DNA of 64,000 nt from Phycisphaerae bacterium (GCA_002716385.1 PBAX01000005.1:84902-148901), one strand, 5' to 3'; shown: positions 44,607 to 53,881, counted from the stretch's first letter. Notes: a model not told the origin generated them from the sequence alone. Numbers and translations: made by a program.

Positions 44607-47600
44607 ATGCTTCGCCTGCCCTTGCTAGTCGGCCTTGGAGTTCTGATTACCACGACTCTGGTGTCAGCCATATCGCCGCTCAAAGCGCCCAATGGAATCT
44701 ATGAACGGACGATCAACTGCCACGCCATCACTGGCGCCGACATCATCCCGGCACCAGGCGAGCGTATCGAGGATGGCGCCATCATCATGCGTGACGGCGT
44801 CATCACCGCCATCGGACAGAATCTCGACATCCCTGCGGAAGCGAAGGTCTGGCATGCAGAAGGAATGATCATCTATCCAGGCTTTGTCGAGCCGGCGATG
44901 ATGGTCGAAACCAAGGATGGACCCAGCGGCATCGGCGCCCATTGGAATACCCAGATTCGAGCTCAGCTCGATCTGGACGCACCGAATGGACTTGAACCCG
45001 TATCAGCATCATCCAGAACTTCAATGCGTGACGCCGGGTATACCGTGGCGGCCATCCATCCTTCCGAGGGCATTCTTCGCGGTCAGGGAACCGTGATCGC
45101 AATGGTGGAATCACCGGAGGACATCCGACCCTACAAGAACGCTCAGGTCCCGATGTCCGCTGGATTCGATAGAGGCGGCTGGGGCGCCGGGTATCCGAGC
45201 TCGCTCATGGGATCCATCGCCTTGATGCGACAGACCATGCTCGACAGCAAGTGGCACTCGGATTGGGAATCCCGCTGGGAAGCCAATCCCGGCGCAATGC
45301 AGCCTCCACCACGCAGAGATGCACTGGTTGCCATGGAGTCGACTCTTGATGGTTCCACACCAATCCTGATCGAAACCGGCTCGCTGTCCAACATGCCACG
45401 CAGCCTGGCCATAGCGGATGAATTCGATCTGGATCTCTGGATGCTGGGAACCGGTGATGAATACCAGAACATGAATGCACTCGAGGACATGCGGGTTCCG
45501 CTCATCGTTCCCGTGAAGTTCCCATCCCGACCCGACCTGTCCTCACTTGAAGCCGCCGACCGGATGTCGCTTCGAGAGATGATTCAATGGGAGCAGGCTC
45601 CGACGAATCTCAGGCGACTTTTGGACGCCGGAGTGGACGTGCATGTCACTACGACCGATCTGGACAATCCATCCGACATTCGCAAGGCGCTCCGGACCGC
45701 CATACGAACCGGTGGCCTTGATGAGGACGATGCGCTGGCATGCATCACCACGAGACCGGCAAGGCTGCTTGGCATCGATGATCAGGTCGGTCGTCTCGCG
45801 CCGGGCATGGCCGCTCACCTGGTGATGTGCGATGGTCCCGTTTTCGAGAAGTCCACGAAGATCCATGAAGTCTGGGTTTCCGGCAATCGACACGATTATG
45901 AAAAGGAACCGATGGTCGAACTCGCCGGACCTGGCACCTTCACCTCAGGAGATCTCTCCCTGAAGGGCTCGATCGATACGACGAAGAATTCATTTTCCAT
46001 CGAGATGCCCGGGGAGGAAAAGCCTGAAAGCATCAAGGCCAAATCCGTCAAGATGGAAGGCTATCGACTCTGGGGCGTCATTGATTCTCGACCCTGGGGG
46101 CAGGAAGGCTGGGCACGATTCGGTGGTCGCGTCGAAGGCGACGCCTTCATAGGCAGAGGTCGTCTTCAGGACGGAACACCCTTCACGTTCCAGTTCCTGC
46201 AGAGCGGTGAAGCCGAGACAACCGAATCCGACGACACGGATGTCGCCTCTGGCGAAGAGGAGACCGCGACACCGGAACAGGAGGATCCACTCGCCGGCAC
46301 ATGGGTCATCGCCATGGAAATACCCAATGCGGACTTCACTCCCGAGATGGAGGTCATGGTGACACGTGATGGCGACAGTTACTCGGCCAAGATCAACATG
46401 ATGGGCAACGAGCGAAACATGGACTCGGTCAGCTTTGACGACTCCACCTCCACTTTGAAGATGAGCAGCAGCGAGGGAGGCCGCCAATTCGAAATCACGG
46501 CGAACATCGCCGGCAATCAGGTGAGCGGAAATGCCGCAAGCCCATTCGGCGAATTCCCGATCTCCGGATCCAGAATGGGAGACTCCGACGATGATGAGGA
46601 CGAGGACGAAGGCGACGTTGAGACAATCGAATCGCCGGAGAAACTGGCGTTCCCGCTAGGAGCCTATGGACGGCTTCAGGCCCCGGAAGCGGAATCTGTA
46701 CGCGTCGAGAACACCACGATCTGGACCTGCGGCCCGAATGGGATCATCGAGAATGGCGGGATGATCGTCGAGGATGGAAAGATCGCATGGGTCGGTCCGA
46801 TGGACCAGATGCCCGAGCGAAAACCCGAGGTTCGAATCATCGATGGCACTGCGTTGCATATCACACCCGGGCTGATCGATTGCCACAGCCACACTGGAAT
46901 CAATGGCGGTGTCAATGAAGGCAGTGAAGCCTGTACCGCCGAAGTTCGCATTGGCGACGTCATCGATCCTGAAGACATCGACTGGTATAGACAATTGGCG
47001 GGCGGCCTGACCGCATGCAATCAGCTTCATGGATCCGCCAATCCGATCGGCGGGCAGAACAGTGTCGTGAAGATCAAATGGGGAAGACAGGCAAGCGAAT
47101 TCCCCGTCGATGACGCCATTCCCGGGATCAAGTTCGCACTCGGCGAGAATGTCAAGAGAAGCACGAGTCGGTATCCCAACACACGTATGGGCGTGGAATC
47201 ATTCATACGAGATCGATTCATGGCGGCCCGGGCCTATCAGGATGAGTGGGCACGCTGGAACGAGATGACTGAAGATGCCAGATCGACGATGGTTCCACCT
47301 CGAACCGATATCGAAATGGAGACACTCGTCGAAATACTGGAAGGCGAACGGCTCATCCACTGCCACTCGTACCGACAGGATGAAATCCTCGCATTGCTGC
47401 GCACGGCCGAGGAGATGGGATTCACGATCGGCACACTCCAGCACATTCTGGAGGGATACAAGGTCGCGGATGCCATTGCCGACCACGGGGCAGGTGCGAG
47501 CAGCTTCAGTGACTGGTGGGCGTACAAGGTCGAAGTCATGGACGCCATCCCCTACAACGGATCGATCATGAGGGATGTGGGCGTAAACGTATCCTTCAAT

Positions 47601-48107
47601 TCCGACGACAATGAGCTTGCCACTCGAATGAACGACGAAGCCGCCAAGGCCGTACGGTTCGGGAATGTCCCACGAGCGGAAGCGCTTCACTTCGTCACAC
47701 TCAATCCGGCCATACAACTGCGAATCGACCATCGGACCGGCTCCCTCGAGGCCGGCAAGGATGCCGACTTCGTCATATGGTCCGACGACCCACTGAGTTC
47801 ATACTCGCGATGTCTGCAGACCTGGATCGAAGGCGCCCGCTACTGGGACGACGAAGAGGACCGGGCCATGAGTGAAGCCGTCGCCGCCGAACGACGAAGG
47901 CTCACCGCCAAGATCCTTGCCGATGCGATCGGTGATCCCAAGACAATGGCCTCCGCGAATGAGGGCGATGCGGCGGATGATGAGATCAAACTGGAGGATG
48001 CTCCACAGCGGCGCCGTGGCCGTCGTGGAAGGCCTGTCGAATACAAGTTCCCATACGAAGATCATGACCACCGCGGCGTCTGCGGTGACCACGAGGTGTC
48101 GCGATGA
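44607..48107 (+). CDS. exported double amidohydrolase; one active-type and one degenerate module
   Basis: 1166 residues after a signal peptide (LRLPLLVGLGVLITTTLVSA). The N-terminal half (about 30-430) has the amidohydrolase composite-sheet pattern (GAIIMRDGVITAIGQNLDI) but YPGFVEPAMMVET replaces the metal H-x-H, so it is a pseudoenzyme module. A beta domain follows (about 440-680, including a lipocalin-like TWVIAMEIPNADF region) with Glu/Asp-rich linkers. The C-terminal half (about 690-1120) keeps the metal site: TPGLIDCHSHTG, LIHCHSYR, LQHILEG and SFNSDDNE. Substrates of such secreted amidohydrolases are often peptides or cyclic amides; here unknown. GGAG lies 7 bases before ATG. Coupled by ATGA to the next gene. 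Confidence 0.82.
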   Translation: MLRLPLLVGLGVLITTTLVSAISPLKAPNGIYERTINCHAITGADIIPAPGERIEDGAIIMRDGVITAIGQNLDIPAEAKVWHAEGMIIYPGFVEPAMMVETKDGPSGIGAHWNTQIRAQLDLDAPNGLEPVSASSRTSMRDAGYTVAAIHPSEGILRGQGTVIAMVESPEDIRPYKNAQVPMSAGFDRGGWGAGYPSSLMGSIALMRQTMLDSKWHSDWESRWEANPGAMQPPPRRDALVAMESTLDGSTPILIETGSLSNMPRSLAIADEFDLDLWMLGTGDEYQNMNALEDMRVPLIVPVKFPSRPDLSSLEAADRMSLREMIQWEQAPTNLRRLLDAGVDVHVTTTDLDNPSDIRKALRTAIRTGGLDEDDALACITTRPARLLGIDDQVGRLAPGMAAHLVMCDGPVFEKSTKIHEVWVSGNRHDYEKEPMVELAGPGTFTSGDLSLKGSIDTTKNSFSIEMPGEEKPESIKAKSVKMEGYRLWGVIDSRPWGQEGWARFGGRVEGDAFIGRGRLQDGTPFTFQFLQSGEAETTESDDTDVASGEEETATPEQEDPLAGTWVIAMEIPNADFTPEMEVMVTRDGDSYSAKINMMGNERNMDSVSFDDSTSTLKMSSSEGGRQFEITANIAGNQVSGNAASPFGEFPISGSRMGDSDDDEDEDEGDVETIESPEKLAFPLGAYGRLQAPEAESVRVENTTIWTCGPNGIIENGGMIVEDGKIAWVGPMDQMPERKPEVRIIDGTALHITPGLIDCHSHTGINGGVNEGSEACTAEVRIGDVIDPEDIDWYRQLAGGLTACNQLHGSANPIGGQNSVVKIKWGRQASEFPVDDAIPGIKFALGENVKRSTSRYPNTRMGVESFIRDRFMAARAYQDEWARWNEMTEDARSTMVPPRTDIEMETLVEILEGERLIHCHSYRQDEILALLRTAEEMGFTIGTLQHILEGYKVADAIADHGAGASSFSDWWAYKVEVMDAIPYNGSIMRDVGVNVSFNSDDNELATRMNDEAAKAVRFGNVPRAEALHFVTLNPAIQLRIDHRTGSLEAGKDADFVIWSDDPLSSYSRCLQTWIEGARYWDDEEDRAMSEAVAAERRRLTAKILADAIGDPKTMASANEGDAADDEIKLEDAPQRRRGRRGRPVEYKFPYEDHDHRGVCGDHEVSR

Positions 48108-49417
48108 AACAGATACTCTTCCTGACGGCAGTTTCCCTTCTCTGCAGTTCTCTGGCGATGGGCCAGTCCAGACAAGTACCCGCCCCGCCCCAGACGGCCC
48201 CGGTATTGCTGATCGGCGGATCGATACATCCTGTTTCATCACCGATGATTCCGGATGGCTGGATCATTCTCCGAGACGGCGTCATTGACTCCGTCGGCTC
48301 GGGCATGGTCCCCGATCTCCCCGAGGGCACGACCACCATCCAGCTTGATGGCCGACATGTCTATCCCGGACTCATTGCCGCGGACAGCCAGATCGGACTT
48401 GTGGAAACGGAGCAGGTCGATGTGACGCACGATCATGACGAGTACGGCACATGGACTCCTGAAACACGCGCGTATATCGCCTTGAATCCGGACAGCGACC
48501 TGATTCCCGTCACTCGAGCGGCTGGAGTCCTGACCGCGGTGGTCAATCCAAACGGCGGACGTCTTCCCGGAAAGAGCACCGTGATTCGTCTGGATGGCTG
48601 GACCCACGAGGATCTCGCCATAGATCGCGAGGCGGCACTCGTCGTCGAGTGGCCGCGTGACGGACGCTCATCACGACGTCGGGGCCGAGGCGGCGGCGGA
48701 AGCTCGAGTCGTGGCGTCGAACAGATTCGCGAGATCAACGAATTCTTCAATGATGCCGACAGCTACTACATCGCTCGTAAACACGACCCCGGCATGAAGC
48801 CGGACCTTCGCTACGAAGCGATGCGTGACGCCATCGAAGGGAGGACCCCCCTTCTGGTCAGAGCCTCCACCGCGGGACAGATCGAATCGGCCGTGACCTG
48901 GGCCGCTCAACGGGATCTGGAAGTGGTCATACTCGGAGGCGAGGAGGCCGATCGAGTCGCGGATCTTCTGGTGGCGCATGATGTCCCGGTCATCGTCAGA
49001 GGTGTCCATCGGATTCCGGTCTCGAGACATCTTGCACCGCATTCGCCGCACGAGCTTCCAGCACGGCTTCATGAAGCAGGCGTGACGTTCTGCATTGCCC
49101 CGAGGGATCGCCCCGCGCATATCCGGAATCTCCCTCACCATGCCGCGACTGCCGCCGCCCACGGGCTTCCAAGGGAAATCGCGCTGCGATCGATCACCCT
49201 CGACGCTGCAGAGATCATCGGACAGGGCGACCGACTGGGATCCATAGATCCCGGCAAGTCCGGCACGCTGATCGTGACGACCGGAGATCCTCTGGAATTG
49301 ATGACCGACGTCGACATGGCGTTCATCGATGGTCGTCAAATCGATCTCTCAAGCCGTCACACCCAGTTGAGAGACAAGTATCTGGAGAAGTATCGACAGC
49401 AGGGCCGACTCAACTGA
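48104..49417 (+). CDS. exported amidohydrolase-like pseudoenzyme
   Basis: 437 residues with a signal peptide (QILFLTAVSLLCSSLAMGQ). It has the amidohydrolase N-terminal sheet (GWIILRDGVIDSVGS...VYPGLIAADSQIGLVE) and the C-terminal closing strands (RLGSIDPGKSGTLIVTTGDP), but the H-x-H and later metal ligands are missing. A basic low-complexity Gly/Arg loop (RRRGRGGGGSSSRG) lies near residue 190. Start overlaps the previous stop (ATGA). It probably pairs with the larger amidohydrolase as a structural or regulatory partner (inference). Confidence 0.78.
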   Translation: MKQILFLTAVSLLCSSLAMGQSRQVPAPPQTAPVLLIGGSIHPVSSPMIPDGWIILRDGVIDSVGSGMVPDLPEGTTTIQLDGRHVYPGLIAADSQIGLVETEQVDVTHDHDEYGTWTPETRAYIALNPDSDLIPVTRAAGVLTAVVNPNGGRLPGKSTVIRLDGWTHEDLAIDREAALVVEWPRDGRSSRRRGRGGGGSSSRGVEQIREINEFFNDADSYYIARKHDPGMKPDLRYEAMRDAIEGRTPLLVRASTAGQIESAVTWAAQRDLEVVILGGEEADRVADLLVAHDVPVIVRGVHRIPVSRHLAPHSPHELPARLHEAGVTFCIAPRDRPAHIRNLPHHAATAAAHGLPREIALRSITLDAAEIIGQGDRLGSIDPGKSGTLIVTTGDPLELMTDVDMAFIDGRQIDLSSRHTQLRDKYLEKYRQQGRLN

Positions 49418-49447
49418 CCTGACGAGACATCACGGCTCATCCACCAC

Positions 49448-50818
49448 ATGACCACCTTCACCACCATCAATCCCGCCAATGGAAGACCCATCAAGACGTG
49501 GGCGTCATTGTCGGAATCCGAGGTGCACGCATCGATTGATCGAGTCTCGGCAAGTGGACGGGTATGGCGGGACACCGGTTTTCCGGAAAGAGCACGGTTG
49601 TTCAAGGTACTGGCCGAATCGATCCGCGAGAGAACTGACGAACTTGCATCCCTGATCACGCTCGAGATGGGGAAGCCCATCAGTCAGTCGCGAGCCGAAT
49701 GCGAGAAGTGCGCCTGGCTCTGCGAGTACTTCGCTGACAATGCCGAGAACTTTCTTGCCGACCAGACGAAGGATCTGGACGGACATCGAGCCGTGGTATC
49801 CTTTCAGCCGATCGGGACCATCTACGCCATCATGCCATGGAACTTTCCATTGTGGCAGGTGTTCAGATCCGTGGCACCGACGATCATGGCGGGCAACTCC
49901 GTCGTCCTAAAGCATGCACCATGCGTCCTCGGATGTGGAGAGGCCATTCAATCCCTTTTCCACGATTCGGGATTTCCCGAAGATCTGCTTCACTCGCTGA
50001 TCATCGATGTCGAACTGTCAGAACAGGTCATCAATCACGACGCCGTTCGCGGCGTCACCCTCACGGGAAGTTGCCAGACCGGTCGGATCGTGGCGGCCCA
50101 GGCCGGCGCTGCGCTCAAGAAATCGGTCATGGAACTGGGTGGCAGCGATCCCTATATCGTGCTTGATGACGCCGATCTGGATCTTGCCCTCGAACGAATC
50201 CTGACGGCACGCATGCTCGCCAATGGACAGGTGTGCATATCCGCCAAGAGATTGATCCTGACTCCTCGAGTGGCGGATCAATTCACCGACATGCTGCTGG
50301 ATTCAATGAAGACGTACGAGATGGAGGATCCCTCGCATGAAACCTGCCGCCTTGGCCCGCTGGCCCGGGAGGACCTGAGAGATCACCATCATGCACTGGT
50401 GAGAGACTCCATCGCCAACGGCGCCGATTGCCTGCTTGGCGGAGAGGTTCCCGATCGTGATGGCTGGTGGTATCCCGCAACTGTGCTGACCAATGTAGGT
50501 CCCGGAATGCCTGCATTCGATGACGAACTCTTCGGCCCCACTGCAGCAGTCATCCGGGCACGGGATGAGGACGATGCCATCAGGCTTGCCAACCAGACTC
50601 GCTTCGGACTCGGTTCAGCCGTGTTCACCAGCGATCTGGAGAAAGGCACGGCCATCGCAAGAGATCGGATCGAAGCGGGCCTCTGCTCGGTCAACGACTT
50701 CGTGAAGAGCGATCCGAGACTTCCGTTTGGGGGCATTCGCGAAAGTGGATATGGACGCGAGCTCGGCGAGCTCGGAATCCACGAATTCGTCAATATCAAG
50801 ACGCTTGTCGTGTCCTGA
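49448..50818 (+). CDS. aldehyde dehydrogenase, succinate-semialdehyde type
   Basis: 456 residues. The catalytic Cys lies in NGQVCISAKR and the general-base Glu in MELGGSDPYIV. The opening NPANGRPIKTW, the YAIMPWNFPLWQVFRSVAPTIMAGN Rossmann region and the shorter length fit the short succinate-semialdehyde/NADP aldehyde dehydrogenase branch (GabD/YneI-like). It oxidises an aldehyde to acid with NAD(P). There is no Shine-Dalgarno and no clear -10 box next to the start. It follows the amidohydrolase pair by 30 bases and may be co-transcribed. Confidence 0.9.
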   Translation: MTTFTTINPANGRPIKTWASLSESEVHASIDRVSASGRVWRDTGFPERARLFKVLAESIRERTDELASLITLEMGKPISQSRAECEKCAWLCEYFADNAENFLADQTKDLDGHRAVVSFQPIGTIYAIMPWNFPLWQVFRSVAPTIMAGNSVVLKHAPCVLGCGEAIQSLFHDSGFPEDLLHSLIIDVELSEQVINHDAVRGVTLTGSCQTGRIVAAQAGAALKKSVMELGGSDPYIVLDDADLDLALERILTARMLANGQVCISAKRLILTPRVADQFTDMLLDSMKTYEMEDPSHETCRLGPLAREDLRDHHHALVRDSIANGADCLLGGEVPDRDGWWYPATVLTNVGPGMPAFDDELFGPTAAVIRARDEDDAIRLANQTRFGLGSAVFTSDLEKGTAIARDRIEAGLCSVNDFVKSDPRLPFGGIRESGYGRELGELGIHEFVNIKTLVVS

Positions 50819-50873
50819 GAGCGGACAAGCGGTTCTTTCGAGATCTCTCTTTTGTCCCTGCAGCGGTTCGTGC

Positions 50874-50879
50874 TAATCT
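50874..50879 (+). promoter_or_regulatory. extended -10 TGC-TAATCT of the dockerin protein gene
   Basis: TGCTAATCT places transcription about 12 bases upstream of the ATG at 50899, with AAGGAG (50887-50892) inside the short leader. This contrasts with the leaderless-type starts: it is a normal Shine-Dalgarno gene. Confidence 0.45.
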
Positions 50880-50898
50880 TCGGAGAAGGAGAGAACGC

Positions 50899-51918
50899 AT
50901 GCCAATTCTGGAAACAGCCCTGATTCTGCCTGTCGTGCTGGGGATCGATCTTCAGATTCAAGCATCACAAAGCAGCCTTTCTCTCGATTTCGAAACATCG
51001 ATTGCCAACTCCGGAAACCTGACGGGCAACCATGACTCGGAGACCAATCCGGATGGAACCATCACCATTCCGGGTCTGTGGGGTGGCGGTGAAAATCAGG
51101 AAATCCCGATCACGTTTGATTCAGGAACATCCATCAACGGCAACAGCAGCCCCACCGGCTTCATGGCGGTCGAACCGTTTGATGACCAGAATCTTGCCGT
51201 GATCCACGATCTCTCCATGGATCTGCTGAGCAGCACGAACATACCGGTCAGTCTCACAACGACGCTCAGCTACCAGTCGTTTCACACCGAGAATCCCTCC
51301 TCCGTCTATCCGGGAGGAATACCGATTGAATTGCCATTGGCCGAACTCACACTCGATTCCTGTCTGGTGGAACAGACCCAGAGCACGACCGGCGCCTGGC
51401 AATCCGTGGGCGATGACACCTATACGCTGACAGCCGTCGTACCCGTTCTTGTCACCATGGAGGCGACCTATCAAGGCCAGCCACTTCCTCTGGCTCCCGT
51501 TCCTTCGGCACTCGCGATCAATGGTGAACTCGAATACACCGAAGATGGACCAAGGCTCGATCTCTCCTTGCTGATCGATGAGGGCCAGACGATCGATCTT
51601 CCAGGCGATGATCCACTTCCCCCTTTTCCAGTTTCACTGCCAACCATCGTTCCACCCGGCAGCTTTGCGGAAGTCCTGATGACACTTCTGCCTGAATCGA
51701 CGTCATTCGCTCTTGCACTCAATGGTGGCATTGTGGCGAATGCGGAGTTGGAGACGATCCCCTGCGACGTCACCGGTGACGGCGTCATTGACACCAACGA
51801 CGTTCTCGCAGTACTTGCCGACTGGGGGCCATGCACAGGCTGCTCCTCCGACACCAACGACGACGACATCGTCGATGTGAATGACGTACTAGATGTCCTA
51901 GGTTGCTGGTCCGACTGA
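50899..51918 (+). CDS. exported beta-rich protein with C-terminal dockerin
   Basis: 339 residues. Signal-like N-terminus (LETALILPVVLGIDLQIQA), a middle (about 25-280) of strand-rich, Ser/Thr/Pro-rich sequence without a recognised enzyme motif, then a two-repeat dockerin-like module (DVTGDGVIDTNDVL and DTNDDDIVDVNDVL). Segments such as GLWGGGENQEIPITFDSG and LVEQTQSTTGAWQSVGDDTYTL suggest a beta-sandwich. It shares its attachment module with the GH9, subtilase and LPMO in this window. Function unknown. Converges with the cupin gene. Confidence 0.75.
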   Translation: MPILETALILPVVLGIDLQIQASQSSLSLDFETSIANSGNLTGNHDSETNPDGTITIPGLWGGGENQEIPITFDSGTSINGNSSPTGFMAVEPFDDQNLAVIHDLSMDLLSSTNIPVSLTTTLSYQSFHTENPSSVYPGGIPIELPLAELTLDSCLVEQTQSTTGAWQSVGDDTYTLTAVVPVLVTMEATYQGQPLPLAPVPSALAINGELEYTEDGPRLDLSLLIDEGQTIDLPGDDPLPPFPVSLPTIVPPGSFAEVLMTLLPESTSFALALNGGIVANAELETIPCDVTGDGVIDTNDVLAVLADWGPCTGCSSDTNDDDIVDVNDVLDVLGCWSD

Positions 51919-51941
51919 ATCGATGAAGAGACCGACCCCCG

Positions 51942-52853
51942 TCAAGGAAGCCTGGCTGCCTTTCGGTGAGCCATCGCTTCCTTCCTGGCATACCACCGTT
52001 TCTGACCCAGGATCTTCGACAGGCTGTGATCGCCAACCGCCAGTGCAAGAAGCCGATACAGCATGTGCGCTCGACCGACCGGCCCCGTGATCGGAGATCG
52101 GAGCGCCAGCGAAAATCCGCCGGTCTCGTAGTAGACATAGTGCCAATAGCCGCTGGGCATGTAGACGGTGTCTCCCTGCTCGAGAATGCACTCGTATCCC
52201 TTCGCCTCAAGCAGCCGAGGATATCGATCGAAATCCGGGTTCCCGAGATCCACGTTGTGTGAAACCGTGAACTTGTGGCGGTAGAGATGATTCGACCACT
52301 CCGGCCCGTAGAGCACCACCCTCTTTCTTCCCTCGAACTGGGTCAGGAAGACATGGGACATGTCCGCATCGAAGTGGGCGTCGACATAGCTGGTCTCTCC
52401 CCCGAAGAACATGAACGGATGCTTACGGGCCCATTTTCCCGCGAACTCCGGAAAGTCGAAGTCACCTGTCAATTCCGGCGCATGCTTGAGGATGTTGAAG
52501 AGAAACAGCCTCTTGAGCGTGGGACCGCCCTGAATCAGATCGAGGTACTCCCCGAATGGCATGTGCTCGTTGGTGCTGCCGTAACTCGCCCCACTGTCCG
52601 CAAAGGCTTCCTCATAGACGGGAACCGAGATGCCTCCATAGTTTTCCCGAAGGAAATCAATGGTCCATTTCGATCTCGCTGGCCAGCTGGATGAAAAACT
52701 CCTCATCACGACCGGTCGGCGACTCTTGAAATAGGTTTCTCGGAATTCCAGAGGAGAGATGTCGTCACGACGCTCGAGCGGCTGAAGGTCCAATGCCCTG
52801 TCTTGAACCCGCGATTCCTTGTTTGAAACATCTGCCGCCATAGGTGGCCTCAT
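51942..52853 (-). CDS. JmjC/cupin_8-like 2-oxoglutarate oxygenase
   Basis: 303 residues. The iron facial triad is visible: His and Asp in VDAHFDADMSHVFLTQ, and the second His in MPSGYWHYVYYE about 80 residues later, with strands between (RKRVVLYGPEW). The N-terminus has the typical PVVMRSFSSSWPARSKWT region. Members hydroxylate proteins, RNA or small molecules using Fe(II) and 2-oxoglutarate. Two starts are possible: ATG 52853, or ATG 52841, which has GAGG about 7 bases upstream. It lies 10 bases after the lipoprotein stop, same strand. Confidence 0.82.
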   Translation of the reverse strand: MRPPMAADVSNKESRVQDRALDLQPLERRDDISPLEFRETYFKSRRPVVMRSFSSSWPARSKWTIDFLRENYGGISVPVYEEAFADSGASYGSTNEHMPFGEYLDLIQGGPTLKRLFLFNILKHAPELTGDFDFPEFAGKWARKHPFMFFGGETSYVDAHFDADMSHVFLTQFEGRKRVVLYGPEWSNHLYRHKFTVSHNVDLGNPDFDRYPRLLEAKGYECILEQGDTVYMPSGYWHYVYYETGGFSLALRSPITGPVGRAHMLYRLLALAVGDHSLSKILGQKRWYARKEAMAHRKAARLP

Positions 52854-52863
52854 CCGGACATGT

Positions 52864-53277
52864 TCATTTCAGACGATAGAACCTTGCGTGATAGCGATAC
52901 CAGGATTCCTCGACGGGAATTTCAGCACTCACCAGGGAACCACCCTGAGCCCACTCGGTACCACCCGTGTACGGACCGAACATGGGCTTCAGCTCGAGCT
53001 GCGTGGCTTTGCCCTGATAGCTTCGGTCCCATTCGACCATGTTGGCGCCGACCCGCTCCGCAGCTGCGATCGCCTGGGCGTTGTCGACTTCCGTCGAGGT
53101 GACGAAGGTGGACGCCCCGATCAGATCCGCAGACGACTGATCCGGTGCCTGCATGACCCGCTTGGCTTCTTTCGTGGGAGTGAACTGCTTCCCCTCGTAG
53201 TGCGCCAGGTAGAGATTGGTACAACCGGTGCAGAGCAGTACAAGAGGCATACTGAGAATCAACAGCAATAGCTTCAT
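52864..53277 (-). CDS. small lipoprotein of unknown function
   Basis: 137 residues with a lipoprotein signal (MKLLLLILSMPLVLLCTGC). The mature part contains YEGKQFTPTKEAKRVM and ANMVEWDRSYQGKA, ending in FYRLK. A pattern of SFVTSTEVDNAQAIAAAERVGA-like helix suggests a BON/DUF-type stress lipoprotein, but this is a guess. The frame runs back to 53358; ATG 53277 with AGGAG 7 bases upstream is preferred. It precedes the cupin gene in an operon and lies between it and the tRNA. Confidence 0.65.
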   Translation of the reverse strand: MKLLLLILSMPLVLLCTGCTNLYLAHYEGKQFTPTKEAKRVMQAPDQSSADLIGASTFVTSTEVDNAQAIAAAERVGANMVEWDRSYQGKATQLELKPMFGPYTGGTEWAQGGSLVSAEIPVEESWYRYHARFYRLK

Positions 53278-53352
53278 GAGGCTTCTCCTGAATAACCGCC
53301 ATGATAGCGCAGGATGCAGATGATCGCAGCTTTGCATGGGATTGAACGGCCC

Positions 53353-53402
53353 CAGCAAGTATCAAGGCCCCCTCGACTGGCGAGAGGGCCTTGATACTGC
53401 TG
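53353..53402 (-). terminator. long hairpin after the tRNA-Ala gene
   Basis: Stem 53359-53370 / 53386-53397 is a perfect 12 bp, extended by CAGCA/TGCTG with one bulged A and by an inner C-rich stem. It lies 6 bases past the 3' end of the tRNA. No long U-tract, but the position favours a 3'-end structure. Confidence 0.6.
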
Positions 53403-53407
53403 TCAAG

Positions 53408-53480
53408 TGGAGCCGATCGGGCTTGAACCGACGACCTCCTGCATGCCATGCAGGCGCTCTCCCAACTGAGCTACGGCCCC
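53408..53480 (-). tRNA. tRNA-Ala (anticodon GGC)
   Basis: 73 bases. A 7-bp acceptor stem (GGGGCCG with CGGCTCC) contains the G3-U70 pair that defines alanine tRNAs. The anticodon stem CCTGC/GCAGG encloses loop ATGGCAT, giving anticodon GGC. The D-arm (GTAGCTCAGTTGGGAGAGC) and T-loop (GGTTCAAGC) are standard. CCA is not encoded. It sits between the thioredoxin gene and the lipoprotein operon on the same strand. Confidence 0.95.
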
Positions 53481-53551
53481 ATGTTTCCAATCAAGTCTCT
53501 AAAGAGACGCGGGATTGGCACCGCGAAATTCAACCTGTGCGAATCCCCGCA

Positions 53552-53881
53552 CTACATTGCGGCGTCAAGCGCCTCTGTGATCTTGTCCTTGGCGGCGATC
53601 CCTACGAATGTCTGAGCGACTTCCCCGTTCTTGAAGATGAGGACTGTCGGGATGCTCTGGATGTTCCGTGCCAGTGCGACCTGCTTGTGGTCATCGATGT
53701 TCATCTTGCCGACCTTTGCACGACCGGCATATTCCTCCGCAATCGCGTCGATGGTCGGCGTGAGCATCTTGCAGGGCTGGCACCACTCTGCCCAGAAATC
53801 AACGAGGACAGGCACGTCCGAATCCAGGACATCAGCCTGGAAACCTTCATCAGTAAAATTCAATACGGCGTCAGAAGCCAC
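53552..53881 (-). CDS. trxA: thioredoxin with WCQPC active site
   Basis: 109 residues from GTG 53881, which has GGAG 8 bases upstream and matches the usual 105-110 residue length; an ATG at 53908 would add nine residues. The fold is canonical: VPVLVDFWAEWCQPCKMLTP, KVGKMNIDDHKQVALARNI, the cis-Pro in SIPTVLIFKNGE. The active site is WCQPC rather than WCGPC: Gln at the first inter-cysteine position should alter redox potential. Reduces protein disulfides in the cytoplasm. Downstream is tRNA-Ala; upstream is folP, same strand. Confidence 0.93.
   Translation of the reverse strand: MASDAVLNFTDEGFQADVLDSDVPVLVDFWAEWCQPCKMLTPTIDAIAEEYAGRAKVGKMNIDDHKQVALARNIQSIPTVLIFKNGEVAQTFVGIAAKDKITEALDAAM

Noticed and set aside
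42807..50818. Complete arginine AST pathway
   Set aside because: AstB is clear, but the aldehyde dehydrogenase is of the succinate-semialdehyde type and other AST genes are missing.
12078..51918. Complete cellulosome
   Set aside because: Dockerin-like modules are present but no cohesin or scaffoldin is in the window.
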